A DNA stretch of 7,320 nt, from positions 1 to 7,320 of the forward strand of contig JAKBCP010000034.1 of NCBI GenBank assembly GCA_021807645.1, given 5' to 3'. Below, in pieces: positions 6,512-7,320 of this stretch (its first letter is position 1; each line of letters begins with the position of its first letter). A program made the translations under genes and the position numbers. This DNA is from a bacterium (lineage in GTDB: Bacteria; Vulcanimicrobiota; Vulcanimicrobiia; Vulcanimicrobiales; Vulcanimicrobiaceae). The notes beneath the pieces were generated by a model. The model was given only the letters and a program-made list of their open reading frames with translations, was not told where the DNA came from and ran no database searches.

Positions 6512-6534
6512 CGGCGAAAAGCGGTGCTTTGCCG
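6512..6534 (+). other. Hairpin in the leader upstream of the S1-domain gene
   Basis: CGGC (6512-6515) pairs with GCCG (6531-6534), and AAAGC (6518-6522) pairs with GCTTT (6526-6530), leaving a 2-nt bulge and a 3-nt loop. It directly abuts the terminator hairpin that starts at 6535. On the plus strand the two would form tandem stems in the RNA ahead of the S1-domain gene. It does not match a riboswitch class I recognise. Confidence 0.45.
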
Positions 6535-6561
6535 ACGCCCGAAGCGATACGGGCGTTTTTT
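6535..6561 (+). terminator. Intrinsic terminator, plus strand, ahead of the S1 gene
   Basis: ACGCCCG (6535-6541) and CGGGCGT (6550-6556) form a perfect 7-bp GC-rich stem with an 8-nt loop, followed at once by six T (6556-6561). The T-run is on the plus strand only, so it would stop transcription running toward the S1-domain gene. No plus-strand gene lies upstream of it within 1.6 kb (cobQ is on the other strand). It is therefore either an attenuator in the S1 gene's leader or the end of a short untranslated RNA starting within the cobQ 5' region. Confidence 0.62.
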
Positions 6562-6606
6562 ATGCCGAGCCGCTTCGTGCGGCCATTCTTGGCGGAGAGC
6601 CTACCG

Positions 6607-7320
6607 ATGAACGAGCACCCTACCCTCGAAGCGCCCGAAGCGCCCGTGCCGAGCACGATCGCCGAGATCGCTCCTCCCTCGGACTCCGCCGAGGCGACCG
6701 TCGAGCCTGCCGCTCCCCCGAGCGCTTCCGACTCCGCAGCCGCACTCGCTTCCGAGGCAACCGCCGAGCCTGCCGTCGCGTCTGCAGCCGAGCACGCGGC
6801 CGCATCGACCGTCGAGCCGGTCGCCGAAGCGCCCGCTGCGCCGAAGGGGCCGACCCCCGAGCAACTTGCCGCGCGACAGCGCGCCCAGGAGCGTTGGGAG
6901 AACCTCGTTGCGGCGCATGCAAGCGGTGAGAGCCGCGAAGCCCGCGTCAAATCGCTTGTTAAAGGCGGGCTTCTGCTCGATATCGATGGTTATCGTGCCT
7001 TCCTACCCGCGAGTCAGAGCGGGGAGCAACGCGGCGCCGCTCTCGACCCGTTGGTCGGCACGAAAGTCCAGGTGAAAATTATCGATGTCGACGAAGCGCG
7101 CAAACGCCTCGTTGTCTCCCGCCGCCGCGCGTTGACTCAGGAACGACGCGAGAGTCGCGCCGCCACGATTGCCTCGCTGGAGGTCGGCAAAGAATGCGAC
7201 GCAACGGTCGTGCGCCTCACCGATTTCGGCGCATTCGTCGATCTCGGCGGCGGCGTCGACGCGTTGGTGCCGATGAGCGAACTCGATTTCGAACGGGTTG
7301 CCAAAGCTGCCGATGTCGTC
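6607..7320 (+). CDS. S1-domain RNA-binding protein (ribosomal protein S1-like), 5' part
   Basis: The first 238 codons of a gene that continues past the window. Residues 1-85 are low-complexity, rich in Ala, Pro, Glu and Ser, probably disordered and acidic. Residues about 106-172 match the second S1 domain of ribosomal protein S1 in style (VKSLVKGGLLLDIDGYRAFLPAS, ending RKRLVVSRR). A further S1 domain from 194 has RLTDFGAFVDLGGGVDALVPMSEL, like domain 3 of E. coli S1. Such proteins bind single-stranded mRNA on the 30S subunit or act as RNA-binding paralogues. ATG 6607 is preceded by GGAGAG with 7-nt spacing. An in-frame ATG at 6562 sits right after the terminator T-run without a ribosome site and is less likely. 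Whether this is the main RpsA or a paralogue depends on the unseen C-terminal part. Confidence 0.88.
   Translation, partial: MNEHPTLEAPEAPVPSTIAEIAPPSDSAEATVEPAAPPSASDSAAALASEATAEPAVASAAEHAAASTVEPVAEAPAAPKGPTPEQLAARQRAQERWENLVAAHASGESREARVKSLVKGGLLLDIDGYRAFLPASQSGEQRGAALDPLVGTKVQVKIIDVDEARKRLVVSRRRALTQERRESRAATIASLEVGKECDATVVRLTDFGAFVDLGGGVDALVPMSELDFERVAKAADVV
6691..6818 (+). repeat. Imperfect repeats in the S1 protein's N-terminal tail
   Basis: A 22-nt unit encoding EAT(V/A)EPA appears at 6691-6712 and 6754-6775 with two mismatches (63 nt apart, in frame). A third, partial copy (ACCGTCGAGCC) lies at 6808-6818. The repeats are in the disordered Ala/Pro/Glu tail and probably arose by in-frame slippage or duplication. 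Confidence 0.5.

Noticed and set aside
6451..6606. Cobalamin or c-di-GMP riboswitch between cobQ and the S1 gene
   Set aside because: I looked on both strands for a B12 box and for the paired c-di-GMP-I core motifs and saw neither; only the two hairpins are supported.
6489..6950. Ala/Gly/Ser-rich 153-codon minus-strand frame over the S1 gene start
   Set aside because: It is the complement of the repetitive Ala/Glu/Pro tail; the plus strand has a ribosome site and recognisable S1 domains.

Overview
The window is GC-rich, gene-dense bacterial DNA. It holds seven complete or nearly complete genes and two that run off its ends. Nothing in it fixes the taxonomy. The genes look like those of a free-living, aerobic, Gram-negative-type bacterium that makes or salvages cobalamin; a poorly sampled phylum such as Eremiobacterota/Vulcanimicrobiota is only a guess from sequence style.

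Left part (1-1235, minus strand): a pair reading leftward encodes an arsenite-oxidase-type enzyme. The small Rieske subunit (aioB-like, Tat signal) has a stop codon that overlaps the start of the large molybdopterin subunit (aioA-like, cut by the window edge) in an ATGA. About 90 nt upstream of aioB, on the same strand, is an HxlR-family winged-helix regulator.

Centre left (1236-2623, plus strand): diverging from the HxlR gene is a two-gene operon, a cytoplasmic YceI-family isoprenoid-binding protein followed after 2 nt by a DODA/LigB-type extradiol ring-cleaving dioxygenase. The 66-nt divergent intergenic region is AT-rich and carries several copies of TGGTA/TACCA, which are good candidates for the HxlR operator. 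Regulator, YceI and dioxygenase together suggest a response to quinones, catechols or another aromatic/electrophilic stress. That is inference.

Centre (2624-4935, plus strand): after a 188-nt non-coding stretch comes a 707-residue soluble multi-PAS protein with GAF-like ends and no recognisable output domain. Its 3' end overlaps, tail to tail by 45 bp, a complete cobyric acid synthase gene (cobQ/cbiP) on the minus strand.

Right part (6451-7320): between cobQ and the divergent last gene lie two tandem hairpins, the second an intrinsic terminator (7-bp stem, six T) pointing into that gene. The last gene, cut by the window edge, encodes an S1-domain protein resembling domains 2 and 3 of ribosomal protein S1 behind an Ala/Pro/Glu-rich N-terminus.

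No tRNA, rRNA, CRISPR array, insertion sequence or prophage gene was seen. The items most worth a second look are the short-loop AioA-like subunit, the HxlR-YceI-dioxygenase module with its operator repeats, the PAS protein without an output domain, and the terminator in the S1-gene leader.
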